Source of the DNA: Coniella vitis
Lineage: Eukaryota > Ascomycota > Sordariomycetes > Diaporthales > Schizoparmaceae
Assembly (NCBI GenBank): GCA_011317545.1
Contig: WUJK01000001.1
Location: 2,089,001 to 2,153,000 of the forward strand
Direction: 5' to 3'
DNA length: 64,000 bases
Part shown: positions 11,380-22,580 of the stretch, in pieces
How the letters are laid out: each line of letters starts with the position of its first letter
Numbering within the stretch: the first letter of the stretch is position 1
Position numbers and translations under genes: made by a program
The notes under the pieces: model-generated
Seen by the model: only the letters and a program-made list of their open reading frames with translations
The model's database searches: none
What the model was told of the DNA's origin: nothing

Positions 11380-12850
11380 AAGCTCGTTTCTTCGTTAATA
11401 GTCTAGGTACTAGCACTCTAACCGATGCTAAGCGTTTCTTCGTTAATAGTCTAGGTATTAGCACTCTAACCGATGCTAAGCGTTTCCTATTATTCCGTAA
11501 TTTCCGTAATATTGCTTTATAAAGTATCCGTTAGGAGAGGCGTCCTCTAGGTAACTGCAATTTATCGTTCCTTACAAGGTTTCTAAGGGAACTATCCTAA
11601 GCCTTACTTTACCGAGAGGTATATTATATAATTATCCTTATAATAGAAGGTCTAGTTAAGGAGTCTATGATCGGAGTCGTCCGACGCTTACTCTAGAAGC
11701 TAGTTTTAGCTAGGAGTAGAGTCCGTAGTCTTGCGTATTATAATATTAGCTTATCGTCCTTCGGGGACTTTCTTAAATTCTCTAGGTTTCTTAGGTTATC
11801 GGCACTCTCGTGCGAAGTAGCCTATCTTGCTATAGTTAAAGCATTCCTTGCTTATAGGTTTGCGTTAAGCTGCGTCGAGCTTTATAGGGCCTAAGTATAT
11901 CGTGCCGCTAGTTACTATGCCTTATTACTAGAAGCTGCGGTTAGTTATCTATTAAATCCGTTATCCTATATTAGCGTAATTCCTCTATATAGTATAGCTT
12001 CCTCCTTTCTTGCTTTTCTCTATACGTTTTTCGTAGAGACGGTTATCGATACGGATAGTATTATTACTAAATATCGTAAAATCTTCGGGCTAGTCCTATT
12101 TAGAGATTTCGTCCTTAACCTTATCCTTAAGTCCTCTATAATAATATTCTATAAGGTTCTTATCTTCCTATAGGAAGTATATTAAGAGTTGCTTAAAGCG
12201 GATTATATAGGCTAAAGTAGACTTATTCTGCTTAAGTTCTATAAGTTGCTATATTATAATCCGTTCTTCGTTAGGATCGCTAAATATTTCCTTAAGGATA
12301 CGTTCGAATCCTGCGAATAAATCGAATATATTCTTAATAATCGTCTTACATTAATCGAGGTTACCTAGGTATTTAATATAGTTACGAAGTAAAGGTTTAT
12401 ACTAGATAAGTATATCCTTTTCGAATCGTATACCGGCTAGGATAACTTTATCGGGTTTAGTAGTAAATTATACTACGTTATATAGGAAGTATACCTTATA
12501 ATAGGTAAGGAACCCTTAAAGCGTCTTTTAATTACCGTCGTATATAGTAGGTTTATCTATCTTATAGCCGTTACCGGTGTTTTAAATAATAGGCGCTGGA
12601 GGTACGGCGATTATAGCTTAGTATTATTCGAGCTGCTAGGCCTGCCTGCGGATAGTGCGATTCTGCTGCTTCTGATTCTGCTAGAGTATAATAAGTTATT
12701 AGGTAAGTTCGATTAATTAGCGTATTATATCTTCTTAAGTTATAACCTAGCGATATCCTTCTCCTAAGGTAGACGGGGTAGGAGTTTAAGGAGCTATTAC
12801 TATACTTAATATTACCTAAGAGGTATATATAGACCGTCCTGAATAAGAGT
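11380..12850 (-). pseudogene. Gypsy gag remnant with CCHC zinc knuckle
   Basis: Near 11860-11800 the minus strand reads KECFN-(C/Y)-KIG-(H/Y)FARECR, a retroviral CCHC nucleocapsid knuckle with RIP changes in two ligands (Cys to Tyr, His to Tyr). The frame upstream of it towards the 5' LTR is gag-like but full of stops. A 48-bp tandem duplication lies near the 3' side. Confidence 0.7.
11385..11480. repeat. 48-bp tandem duplication in Gypsy gag region
   Basis: Two adjacent copies (11385-11432, 11433-11480) differ at one base, C/T. 48 bp is a multiple of three, so an original frame would be kept (16 residues). Confidence 0.85.
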
Positions 12851-12858
12851 TATGAAAA

Positions 12859-13315
12859 TATAATAATCCTTGCCTAAATCCCGGATTCTGGAAGTACCTA
12901 TGAATTGTATATTAGCAGGATGGGGAAGTATTACCTTTAAGTCTTCGTACGTTATCGAGCAATATCAAGTATTATAAGAGATTAAGAGGGATTACCCTAT
13001 TATATAAAATAATACTTAGATTTATAACTGAAGACTATAAGGAAAACTATCTAATAGCTAGGAAATCCATCGTCCTTATATCCTTCCGTTATTCTATTTA
13101 TTAATATATAGCCTATCTAAGCCCATTAATACCTATAGTTGCCTATTAACTATCCAATAGGCAATAGTGATCTCTTATGGGCTTTACCCTAACCCTGATT
13201 ATATTATCCGTGTTCCTTATATAAGAGATCCCTATCGGTCCGTTGAGGTTCCGATTTGCTGGTATATGGTTGCGCTGGCCTGTTCCTGTAACCTGTATGT
13301 TCATGGGTTATAACA
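12859..13315 (-). repeat. Gypsy 5' LTR
   Basis: 457 bp. The left two thirds are RIP-mutated, but about 13180-13315 keeps CA and TG dinucleotides, unlike the same part of the other LTR. The difference allows many ancestral bases to be read off directly. Confidence 0.92.
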
Positions 13316-13320
13316 CTACC

Positions 13321-14955
13321 CTTTATAGGAGTTTGCTAATATAATAAGAGAAGACGATAGAGTAATAGGTTAACCTAACGATTTAGCCCGGTTAACTAGT
13401 ACTACTATTACTAGTACTAACTCTAACGCCGGCAATAATAACCCTTCTTATCCGTCCCGTACTAATCGTTCCCTCGGTAAGTCTTCTCGTTTAGGCTTAT
13501 CTTATATAAATCGGCCGATTAATCTTAAAGTTATAGATAATATCTATACCTTTACTAGTAATAATACTATTCCCCGCGCTAACTCTCCCCGGAAACGGAT
13601 ATTTAGATAATCTCCTTATACCCCCGCTAAGAGAACTAAATCGTAGGTTATTAGTAGTTTTAAACCTATTAACTCTCGCCCCCGGAAACCCCTTCCTTAG
13701 GCTTAACCTTAACCTTTAGCTAACGACGACGATAATAATAATAATATTAATAACGCTGCTTTATCCGCTACCGCTACCCCTTTTCGCTACCCTAAGACCG
13801 TCCGTAAGTATATAATTATTATTATTAAGGAGGGCTAAATTAAGCGCCTAACTCCCTATATCGCTTATATTAAGAGCTATAATAGTAGTAATAGTAACGG
13901 TAAATATATCTCTACCCCTAATGCTCCTAATTATAACCGTTGCTATAAGTAGAATTATACCTATATACCTATCCCCCCCGTCCTTAAGTGTTAGAACCCT
14001 ACCCTGAACGCTAGGGAAGCGCAGCGGTAACGCAGTCCCTGCGGCTTGGAACAAGGGCCTGCCGGCAGCTCTCGGCAGGCAGCTATGGAATCTCAAAGAT
14101 ATAAAGAGCCGTCGGAAGCTTCGGAAACTAGTGAATGGAGAGGGGATTTCTCTTTAGGTTCAGTTTCTGTCAACGAATACTACTATCATGGTGTCTTCTG
14201 TGCGATATAGCTGCTTTTACGCCAAGAACTCGTCGTCTATGTTGTACTTCATCACCTCGCAACAACCCACCTCCTGATATTAAGCCCTTTATAGACCGAA
14301 TCTTCCGTTTTAAACGTATTACTTAAGGCGTCGAAGGAAACCTTAATCTTAATAATAAGAAGGCGGTATCCGGTACCGAAATAAAGGCTAGTTACGCTTC
14401 TTAGGTATAGAAAGCTGCCCTTAAGCTATAGGAAGGGGGATAATTTAATAGTTTAAACGGCCTATTAGATAATATAGTTTCTACCGCCGATTATACCGAG
14501 CTAAAAGGGGCTATTAACCGTCTTTATAACGATCTCTATTAGGTTAGGGAGTTACTTAATATAAGTAAAAGGGCTAGATAGTAGTTAAATAAGCGGAGAG
14601 ATAAGCTTATATATAGTATTAAGGATTATAAGGTTATATATCTTACTTTAGAGGAGGAGAAGGCGAGTTTATAAACTAGAATAGCCGGTTTTAAACGAGA
14701 GAGGACCCGATTTATAGATAAAATTGCCGCTTTATAAGAGGAGAACGCTAACTTATAAGGAGAAAGGACCCGTTTAAGGGAGGAGAATACTTCTTTATAG
14801 GCTGGTTCGGATAATCGCGATCCGTATAAGAAAGCTTCTATTTAGCGAGAATAGAGAATTACTCGCGATAAGGTTACTTTAGAGATAGCGAAGGTTCTTA
14901 ATAAAATTCTCCCTAAGCTAAAGGTCTAAAGTATAGAGTTTAAGTATTTATATTA
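13321..14955 (+). pseudogene. Antisense ORF carried by the Copia element
   Basis: This is the continuation of a plus-strand frame that begins left of the Gypsy insertion (about 5530-5690) and resumes exactly after the target duplication. It runs to about 14955, opposite to pol. Only RIP-type stops interrupt it, plus the 291-bp insertion at 13989-14279. The predicted product would exceed 400 residues. It has an N-terminal Ser/Asn/Pro-rich low-complexity region and a short Cys-containing segment near IPIPPVLKC. The C-terminal half is highly charged, coiled-coil-like and ends in LPKLKVQSIEF. It is not gag or pol, and I know no function. The frame crosses the nested element, so it predates it. 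Confidence 0.62.
13989..14279. mobile_element. Solo-LTR-like insertion with little RIP
   Basis: About 291 bp of normal base composition (CA, TG and CAG plentiful) are embedded in TpA-saturated DNA. It starts TGTTAGAACCC, typical of an LTR start, and ends TGATA. TTAAG stands on both sides (13984-13988 and 14280-14284), a plausible 5-bp target duplication. Inside, GCCTGCCG and CGGCAGGC form a perfect 8-bp hairpin stem near 14055-14078. Either it arrived after the RIP episode or it is too short to be recognised by RIP. I read it as a solo LTR of an unrelated element; a MITE-like insertion is the alternative. Confidence 0.6.
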
Positions 14956-15029
14956 ATAAAAAAGGGTTTTTTAGTATATCCTCTTATTATTTTATTATAA
15001 TATTATAATTATTTTATACTTAAATAATC

Positions 15030-18000
15030 GTAGTTAAATCTTAAAGATTTAAGAGAGCTCTAAAATACTTAAATTAGGCTCGATCTAGCGGTTTAGTTAA
15101 ACCGTCGGCTAGTATCTATTTTATAGGTAAATATATAACTTTAAATATACCTTTTTAATACTCCTATTTAAGCTATAGTTAACTAATATTAATATACCTA
15201 AGCTTTATACTAATTTTTTCGCGTTTAGCTATTACTAGCTATATCGTCTACTGGTTATTATAATAGATATTCTATATCTCCTTAAGGTTTATAGAGATAT
15301 CTCGAAATAGGCGTTTAAATGCTATTATTTCCTTTACCGTTAAAGATAGGGTATTAAGCTCCGCCTTTATAATAGATATAGCGATTATAGACTATTTACC
15401 TAATTTCTAAGTAATTATACCCCCGAATAGTATAAATATATATCTAAATATAGACTTTCGGTCCTCTATATCGTCTACGAAGGACGAATCTCCCGATATA
15501 TATAATACTTATACTTTAGGAGCTATACTATTATATTAAATACCTAGGAATCTAATTCTATAAAGGTATCTAATTACCTAATCGGCAGCCTTATAATACG
15601 CTTAACTTAGGTTTATAAGGAAACGAGAAAGGAATAAGTATATAAATACTATATCTAGGCGTAGTATAATAGCTATATAAAGGATAGAACCGATCTTCTC
15701 TTAATATAACTTTACCTCTTCCTTTATAGCCTTGCCTATATTCTTTTTAAGTTTAGCGAAGGGCGAGATTAGTAAATAGGGTAGAAATACTAATATATCC
15801 GTTAAACCGAACTTTTTAGCTACCTTTTCGATATAGGTATTATAAAGAAGGCGAATAATTATTTTGCTTCGGTTATATACTATTCGGATACCTAGGAACT
15901 ATTCGGCTAGTCCTTAGTTAACGATATCGTACGCCTCGGTAATACCCTCTTTAATCCTTATTACTTCTACCTTAGCTAACTATAGATAAAATATTAAGAT
16001 ATTATCTATATAGAATAATAGAGTAATCTTATTATCTTTACTTTTAAATATATATAGTTCTTTAGATAACGGCTTAAGCTTAAGTTCTCTAAGGGTATTA
16101 TAAAGGTCTTTATACTATATAAGGGGCGAATCGTATAAACTATAAAGTACTTTCTTTAACTTAGCGACTTTATCGATAACTTTAAATCCGTTTAGTAGTT
16201 TAATATATACTTCCTCTCGTCCTTCTCTATTAGCGTTAAGGAACGCTCCGGTTATATCTATTTAATCTACCTCTAGGTCCTTTTAAGCTATAATAGCTAT
16301 AAGTATACGAAAAGCGTATACTATAAGTATTATAGCGTAGGTATCGAGGATATTAGTATCCTATAGATCTCCTCTTACGTAAATCCGTACTTTAAACGAG
16401 GATAGGATACTATTACCGTCTATTTTATAGCGAAATACCTACTTAAGCGGTAATAGCTTATTATATACCTTCGCCTTATCGACTTTCTCCTATACGTATA
16501 TAGTCGTTAACTAGTATATCTCCTTTCTTATAGCCTTAAACTATTAATCGCGGAAAGGTAACTTCTAAGCTTATACCTAGTTTAATAGCTCTTTAGGTAG
16601 GTAATTAATATACTAGGGATATAACGTAAACTTAGTAATTTTATCCTATATTTAACTAGGCGTATTATTAGCGTTAACCGCCGCTGTAAATATAGCGTAT
16701 AATATAGCGTATCTTATATCTAGTTCCGGCTATATATCTACTAGTACGGTGGCTAGATAAGCCTATTATCGCCTAAACGGGTAAAATATATTTATAAAGG
16801 CGAATAGCCTTCGGATAAATAGCTTAAGTAGCTCGGAGTTCTTTCTTTTATACCTACGAATAAGCGTTTATTTAAATACCCTTTATATTAGTACTCTCTA
16901 TCTATTAGATCTCCGTAAAAAGGGCGGAATATCCTATTATATATCCTCCTCGGTTCTAGTAATTAGACGTCTCTAATTAATTAGATTATCTCGGCCGTTT
17001 ATAAGTAATAATTATTATAGTTAAGGCTTAGATTAGTAGTCCTCGTTATATATTAATAATTAACGCTCTAGCGGTTCCTTAACTTTAAGGGGCAATTTAT
17101 CTACCTTAGTAAGTTATATATCGCTAATAGGGTCTATATCTATAGATTATTTATCTTCTCTAGCTATAAAGCTAGTAGGGTCTTTATCTTCTCTAGCTAT
17201 AACGCTAGTAGGGTCTTTATCTACCTTAGTATTGCTACTAATAGGGTTTATTTAAGTTCGTATACGCGTAAAGGCGTTGCTTTATTATAGCTAAACGTAA
17301 TCGTCTAAGCTTTAGTAGCGATTAGAGAGTTATAAGTTCTTTATACTTAACTTAGGTATAGGTACGTCCTCTATAATCTAGTCCGGAATACCTTCTAAAC
17401 TATCTATATAAGGCTACTTACCCCCTAGTTCTAAGGGCGGACTAATATTAGCGTATATTATATATAGGTTTAAGTCGGTTACTTAAGACGGGAAGGTATA
17501 ATATTCTCCTATATCTACTTAAACGTATAAAGTATCTAAAATCTCCTCTAGTTTCGTCTCCTATAATAGTATTTTCTCGAACTTATAATTAGGAAGGGGC
17601 TATCTAAGCCTCTCCTTTAACAGGTTATAAAAGACTATCTTATTAAACTAAATATTCCTTATTATACGTACTATATCTATAAAGGGTATCTATACTCTAA
17701 AGATATTTAAGGCGATATAGCCTATAAGATATCTAATATATATACGTTCCGCCGTTTTTATCTCTTTCCTAAAGTTTCCTACTTCTCTCTCTACTCTAAG
17801 TACGTAGGTACGATAGCCGTAGGTATATATATAGCTCTAGTTAGGGCGAAGGTTCTTATCTAGTAGCGTTATCGGTATATTCCGACGGAACTATCCCTTA
17901 AGTAGACTATTTAGGGACTACTAATACTTTATTACTACTAGGCTAATATTATATAAATAGGCCGCTGTTTTTATCGCTTCGGGCTATAGATAAGATAGTA

Positions 18001-20585
18001 GGTTTATAGATAATAGTATTACTAATTATTTCTTAATTAATTCGCGCCCTACTTTCTCGGTTACGCCGTTAGGCTCTTTTATATATAGAGGGGTTACTTT
18101 AAGCTCGATTCCTACCTCCTAGTACTATTACGTATAGGCTATACTATAGTTTATATATAGAACGGCGGCTTTACCGTCTTAGCGGATTTTATATACGTTA
18201 AACTAAAACTACTAGCGTACCTAGGTAACGAAGTTACGAACTAAGCTAAAGACCGTCGGTCCTATCTTATCTATAGCTATAGAGATAAAGAATTTGCCTA
18301 AGAACTTATCCTTAAATACTATTATATACCTAGCCCCTCTTATACCCGGGTAAAACGTAAATATATCCTAATAAACCCTTTAGAAGGGCCTAGGGCTAGT
18401 ATTCTTAGACGGTCCTCGGTATATAATACGAGTTAGGAACGCTTTCGTATAGTATTCGTAATTTAGTCTTCGTATACCGTTTATTTTAACTCCGCGGGCT
18501 TATTAGACTAGCTTTTATAGTACTTATACGCCTAAATAGCCTAAACGTAAATATTATAGGTACTCCGAGTCCTTTCGGTCTTTAAGTAGATTAAAAGATA
18601 AACGAAATAGTAAGTTCGAAACGGGTAGATATAGTATACCGGCTTTACTAGACGGAATAAAAGAGGGTAATAATAGATAGGAGGAGTAATATAGAATATA
18701 TTTAAAGAAGGCTAAGTTAAAATATCTTTTTAGAGTTACTAGAACTTTATTATCGCTTAAATCGCCTAAATATAATATATAATTAAAACTATAGTATTAA
18801 ACTCCCCTTTTAGCTAATAACGCTTTAGAGATAATATTTATATAAAAACCTTCTACTAAGTATACCTTTTTAAGAATAAGGTTATAGGTTTTATTATTAA
18901 AGCACCGTTTAATAATTCGTATACTATATCCCTTAACTGGGAATAAGGTACTGCCTATATTAACGGTTATACCGTTATCTTTAGGGACGAATAACCTATC
19001 CTCTAGAAGTAAAATATTATTAATAAGGTATATAGCTCTATAGTTATCTAAAACGGTACTTTATAAGAGGTTACGGTAGCCTTCCTCGATTATAGAAAAG
19101 GCTCTATTAAACTAGTTCTAAAAGAGTAGGTCTAGGTTAATTACTATTATAGTCTAGGCTAAATAGGATTATAATAACTAAGATAAAGAGACTATATATA
19201 TTATACTTTATATAAATATATATATAAAATATAATATAACTAAAGGAAAAGACGTAAAGAAATAGAGTATACGGGCGTTCTAAGCCCCGTTTATCCTTCG
19301 AGGTATCCTCCCGTATACTTATTATCTTTATTATTACTATTCGTTTGCCCTAATCGGCCCGAACTACCTAAACTAGGAAAGTCTAATAGGTTCTAGCCGT
19401 TAGGTAGCTACTTCTTCGTAATAAGTTTACTAATAAGGTATTTATATTACCTTAGTCCTAACTTCTACTATATACGGTAGATCTCTTTCTTATTTAGCGT
19501 AGCCTCCGTATTATCCGGTTTCGTCCTATTATATACCTATCTAAGCCGCTAATAGGTTTATAGTTGCTAGCTATAGTAATAAAATAGAGTTTTATATAGA
19601 TACTTATAGTTTAGACGCTTCTTATTAGTAGAGGATTTACCGGAATTACTATTTTATACCGAGTTAGTATAGATTAGCGTACTAAATACGTTAATACCTA
19701 TCTTTAACCCTTTGCTAGAGATTAAGTCGATTAAGAGAAGGGTGGAATAAGCCTTAGAGTAATACTTAATAGATAGGACGTTATTATTAATTGCCTAGTT
19801 TATAATATAATCCTATAGTATTCGAGTTGCTTAGTTTAGAGCTAGGCGATACTAAATAGCTATAAGGAATAGCTCCGTAGTATACGTTCCCGTAGCTTTA
19901 GGGAGGTCGTTTACTTTAGCTTAAATATATACCTATATATACTTATTTAGCTATTTAGAGGCTAAAGTCGGATATCTAGTCTTCTCGAGAACTATAAGAT
20001 ATTTTTAGCAAACGAAGTTTTATATAATAGTATCCGAAGGTAATAGTTCCTCCTTTAGTTTCTTTATAAGGTCCTTAAGCATTTATTAACCTTTAGTCTT
20101 AGCGAGGTTTATACGAATAGGCTAAAGTAGAGAGTCTAGGACCGTCTTATTAATCTAGGTAGCGATCTTTTCGAGAGCTATTTTCTTCTCCTTCTCGGCC
20201 GATAGACCGATTTAGTAGTTTCGGACCTATTTATTATAGAATCGCTAGCGTTATTCCTATATCGGAGGTACGAATCCCTCGTCTAAGTTATCGTAAGTCT
20301 TCTTATAGTCGTTAAGAAGACCTCCGTATAATATTTTATTCGATTATACTTACGTAGGTATACTTAGACTAGTTATTTACGTATTAGGGTCTTTAGGGTT
20401 TATATCGGACTAGATACCTTTTTGCTAATAATAGGCCTTAAGCGTAGCGTACTATGCCGGAAAGGTGATAGAATCCGTATATTTTACCTAATATTCAAAG
20501 TCCTCTAAAGCTATCGTAAGAAAAGTAGGTCCTTACGGCTTAGATAGTCGATTTACGCCGTTATTAGGGATTAAAGATATTAAAT
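15030..20585 (-). pseudogene. Copia gag-pol remnant
   Basis: Minus-strand translation near 20580-20440 gives a gag-like start (ISLIPNNGVNRLSKP, then ALEDFEY and YATLKAYY). Near 16010-15980 it shows the Copia RT box LLFYIDNILIF, from FYVDDILIF. Near 15480-15360 it shows RNase H sequence and near 15100 the terminal LADGLTKPLDRA. The order gag, integrase, RT, RNase H is that of Copia. A 33-bp in-frame tandem repeat lies near 17151-17216. CAA/CAG-to-stop changes occur throughout, so it is dead. Confidence 0.85.
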
Positions 20586-20668
20586 AAAAATGATTTTAAC
20601 TAGTAAGCTTATACGTTTACTTAGGAAAAGGAGATTCCAGCTGTTTAGCTCGCATCCGGGCTTATAAC

Positions 20669-20882
20669 TAAGAAAATAAGGTATATATAAAGCTTAGTTA
20701 TCAGCTGAAATAGGCGAAACAAAAGAGAGGTCAAAAGAGTATATATATTCTATATATCTAGCTGTAAAAAGAGCTATTATTCGAATATTTGAGTGTCGCC
20801 GAAGCTATTGTTCTGCTTATGTAAAACCTATTATCAGGCTGATATAATGGCTTTCGGGTTAGGGTTGAATGCCACTTTCACA
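20669..20882 (-). repeat. Copia 5' LTR
   Basis: 214 bp, the same ends as the left copy. The inner half is TpA-rich while the outer ~100 bp keeps normal TG and CA dinucleotides, so RIP faded out at the element's edge. The sequence just inside it (20640-20668) would hold the primer binding site; I cannot assign the primer tRNA. Confidence 0.88.
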
Positions 20883-22065
20883 TATGGTAAGCGGACTTGG
20901 AATGGTGGTACCCTACTTGCAGTCTTACGGCGGAGACGCATTAGGTGAGAGCCGTGACCAACATAAACCAGGGCGATAGACATTGGAAATTGGGCGTGGA
21001 GATAACGGATGGATTTTGGTCCGTTGTAACTGTTGGTTACAGTGGCATCCATATATATATACAAGTACTATATATACGTCTCGATGCCACCGTAACCGAC
21101 AAGAGGTCAAAATATTCGCATGTGCTTGGAACGGCCGTGGCTCTGTAATATTCCGTACTGCGCGCTTTGAATCTTCACCAACATATTCCTTCAGTCAATC
21201 AAGTTCGTGGTAGAATTTAAATTTGTGTCTAGACATGACATTACCAAAATCTATTCCAAGAACAAGGTGATGAGCACCTTCGTACAAGTTCATCTCACTC
21301 CAAACTCTGAGTCAACGATCCCACCCCAGTCTCATGCAGCCGTGTATGACCCTCCTCTTGTAAAGCTCTTGTCCTTCTTCCCTCCCATTATGAAATTGAT
21401 GAGGACTAGTTCACACTACCCTATGTAACCCAGACAGGATGCGTAACATGACTAGGCTGACTGTTCTCTTTGATACTCTGCGACCAGTTCTGACCAACAG
21501 GGCGGTGGTAATCACAAATACTACACGGTGCGAAAGGGTTTGGAGTGCCAACATGTCATCTACCATACGAGCTGTCGAGAATGCCTTCAGCAGCTTGACT
21601 CCAAGTGAAACTATAGATTACCCTTAACATCCTTCAATTTTCTCCCTTGACAGAAGACATGCTTCTTATCGACTCATTTTGAATACCATCCATCTCTTGC
21701 ACTTGGCCAGGCTCTTCTAACCAGTTTCTTCCACTTGCGTCAAAGTCATTTAGCTCCTCGTTTCTTCTATACATACGAACACAGATCATTGACGTTGACC
21801 GTCTTGATCTGATGAAGTCTTTCTGAACGACCCCTTGATTGCAAAGGAAGATGCGGTATACTTATATTCCATTGTTCTTGTAACGGTCATTGCGACTGTG
21901 CAATGCCTCACCGTCCCAGATCAAAGAGAAGTACCACTTTCCCCAGCCCGAACACTTGAACGTAAAGTTAACAAAGCAATACCCCGCCCCTTGTCTCTGT
22001 CACTGAGAATCCTCTCGCTGCCACCGAGCTCGGGAGCCTCGTCCGCCGCGCTTTTACCTGCACAG
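20883..22065. other. Upstream region of the CheD-like gene
   Basis: Base composition returns to normal at the LTR edge. Two short plus-strand frames (21207-21428, 21439-21627) do not resemble known proteins. An open frame from 21808 to 21961 ends at a good donor (GTAAAG at 21962) and joins in frame to the exon at 22066, so it is likely coding. The initiating ATG is not resolved. Confidence 0.45.
21033..21100. repeat. Hairpin-forming inverted repeat
   Basis: GTTGGTTACAGTGGCATC (21032-21049) pairs with GATGCCACCGTAACCGAC (21083-21100), with one mismatch in the core, around an AT-rich TATATA loop. It lies 150 bp outside the Copia element. It may be the remnant of a small foldback or MITE; no protein is encoded. 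Confidence 0.7.
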
Positions 22066-22580
22066 CCAAGGATCAGACGAAATGCACGACCTGCCCGACG
22101 GCCACACACACAAAGGCCAAGACCGGGCGTGCCCTTGATGCCCGCACGACGACCGAGGTGCCCATGGGCGGGCTCTCGGCTGGTACGTGGGCCGCCGGGG
22201 ACACGGTTGAGACCCGGGGCCTTTCTGCATGCACCGTCATGGCCGTCTGGGACCAGAACAATTTCGTAATGGCTCACATTCCTCCAGCCCGTGCATCCAA
22301 GGGCGTTCTTGCGTTCACTAGTATGGAAGTCATCCAGGAGTACGAAGCAAGATTGACCAATAGGTTTGCTGCTGCAAAGATGCAGAACCCTCAGGGGTAT
22401 CTGCTTGTGAGCAGTATGATGGGCGCTGAGGAGAAGCAGGCCATGGTGAACTGGTTTGCAAGCTCAAAGGTGCAGGTTACGACGAAAGACTACAGCAGCG
22501 CCGATTATGAGTATGGAAAGGGAAATTTTGTGCTCTCTCGGGAAGGCAACGCTTGGCCGCCCAAAATCACTTTTGCTTAA
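22066..22580 (+). CDS. CheD-like protein, 3' coding exon
   Basis: The final exon, ending with stop at 22578-22580, gives about 170 residues. It reads GLSACTVMAVWD...FVMAHIP, then a helix-rich segment with YLLVSSMMG, then KQAMVNWFASSKVQV and GNFVLSREG. This order resembles bacterial CheD, the chemoreceptor glutamine deamidase: a catalytic Cys in a G-S-C-V pattern, the His about 18 residues later in an M-x-H-x-x-P context, a lone helix, a glycine-containing strand, and a last strand before the C-terminus. The resemblance is my pattern reading, not a search result. The N-terminal part has two CxxC-like cysteines (KCTTC). The acceptor TGCACAG at 22065 joins in phase with the upstream open frame at 21961, but the start exon is unclear. 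Deamidase or structural relative remain open. It adjoins the transposon block. Confidence 0.6.

Larger units (their letters stand above)
5696..13315 (-). mobile_element. Ty3/Gypsy chromovirus, RIP-mutated, nested in Copia
   Basis: Two 457-bp LTRs (5696-6152 and 12859-13315) run from TG to CA in the less mutated ends, and a perfect 5-bp duplication CTACC flanks the element (5691-5695 and 13316-13320). Minus-strand order is 5' LTR, gag with a CCHC knuckle, protease, reverse transcriptase/RNase H, integrase, chromodomain, 3' LTR. An AGAAGGGAGATAA tract next to the 3' LTR fits a polypurine tract. Stops fall in every gene, nearly all explained by CAG/CAA to TAG/TAA and TGG to TAG/TAA changes. It landed in the plus-strand antisense frame of the Copia element. 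Confidence 0.93.
5116..20882 (-). mobile_element. Ty1/Copia LTR retrotransposon, RIP-mutated, split by a nested Gypsy element
   Basis: The two 214-bp LTRs (5116-5329, 20669-20882) have equal length and align end to end. The flanking 5-mers TATAG (5111-5115) and TATGG (20883-20887) look like a target duplication with one RIP-type change. Read on the minus strand the order is 5' LTR (right), gag-pol (about 20585 down to 15030), an antisense frame, and 3' LTR (left). A purine-rich GTTGGGGGGTG lies just inside the 3' LTR and fits a polypurine tract. The reverse transcriptase box FYVDD (D-N here after mutation) and the terminal GLTKPL motif identify the Copia class. CpA/TpG depletion with retained CpG indicates RIP. 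Many in-frame TAA/TAG codons make it non-functional. The Gypsy element at 5696-13315 interrupts it. Confidence 0.9.

Noticed and set aside
11385..11480. CRISPR-like array
   Set aside because: Only two direct copies without spacers, in a eukaryotic retrotransposon; it is a tandem duplication.
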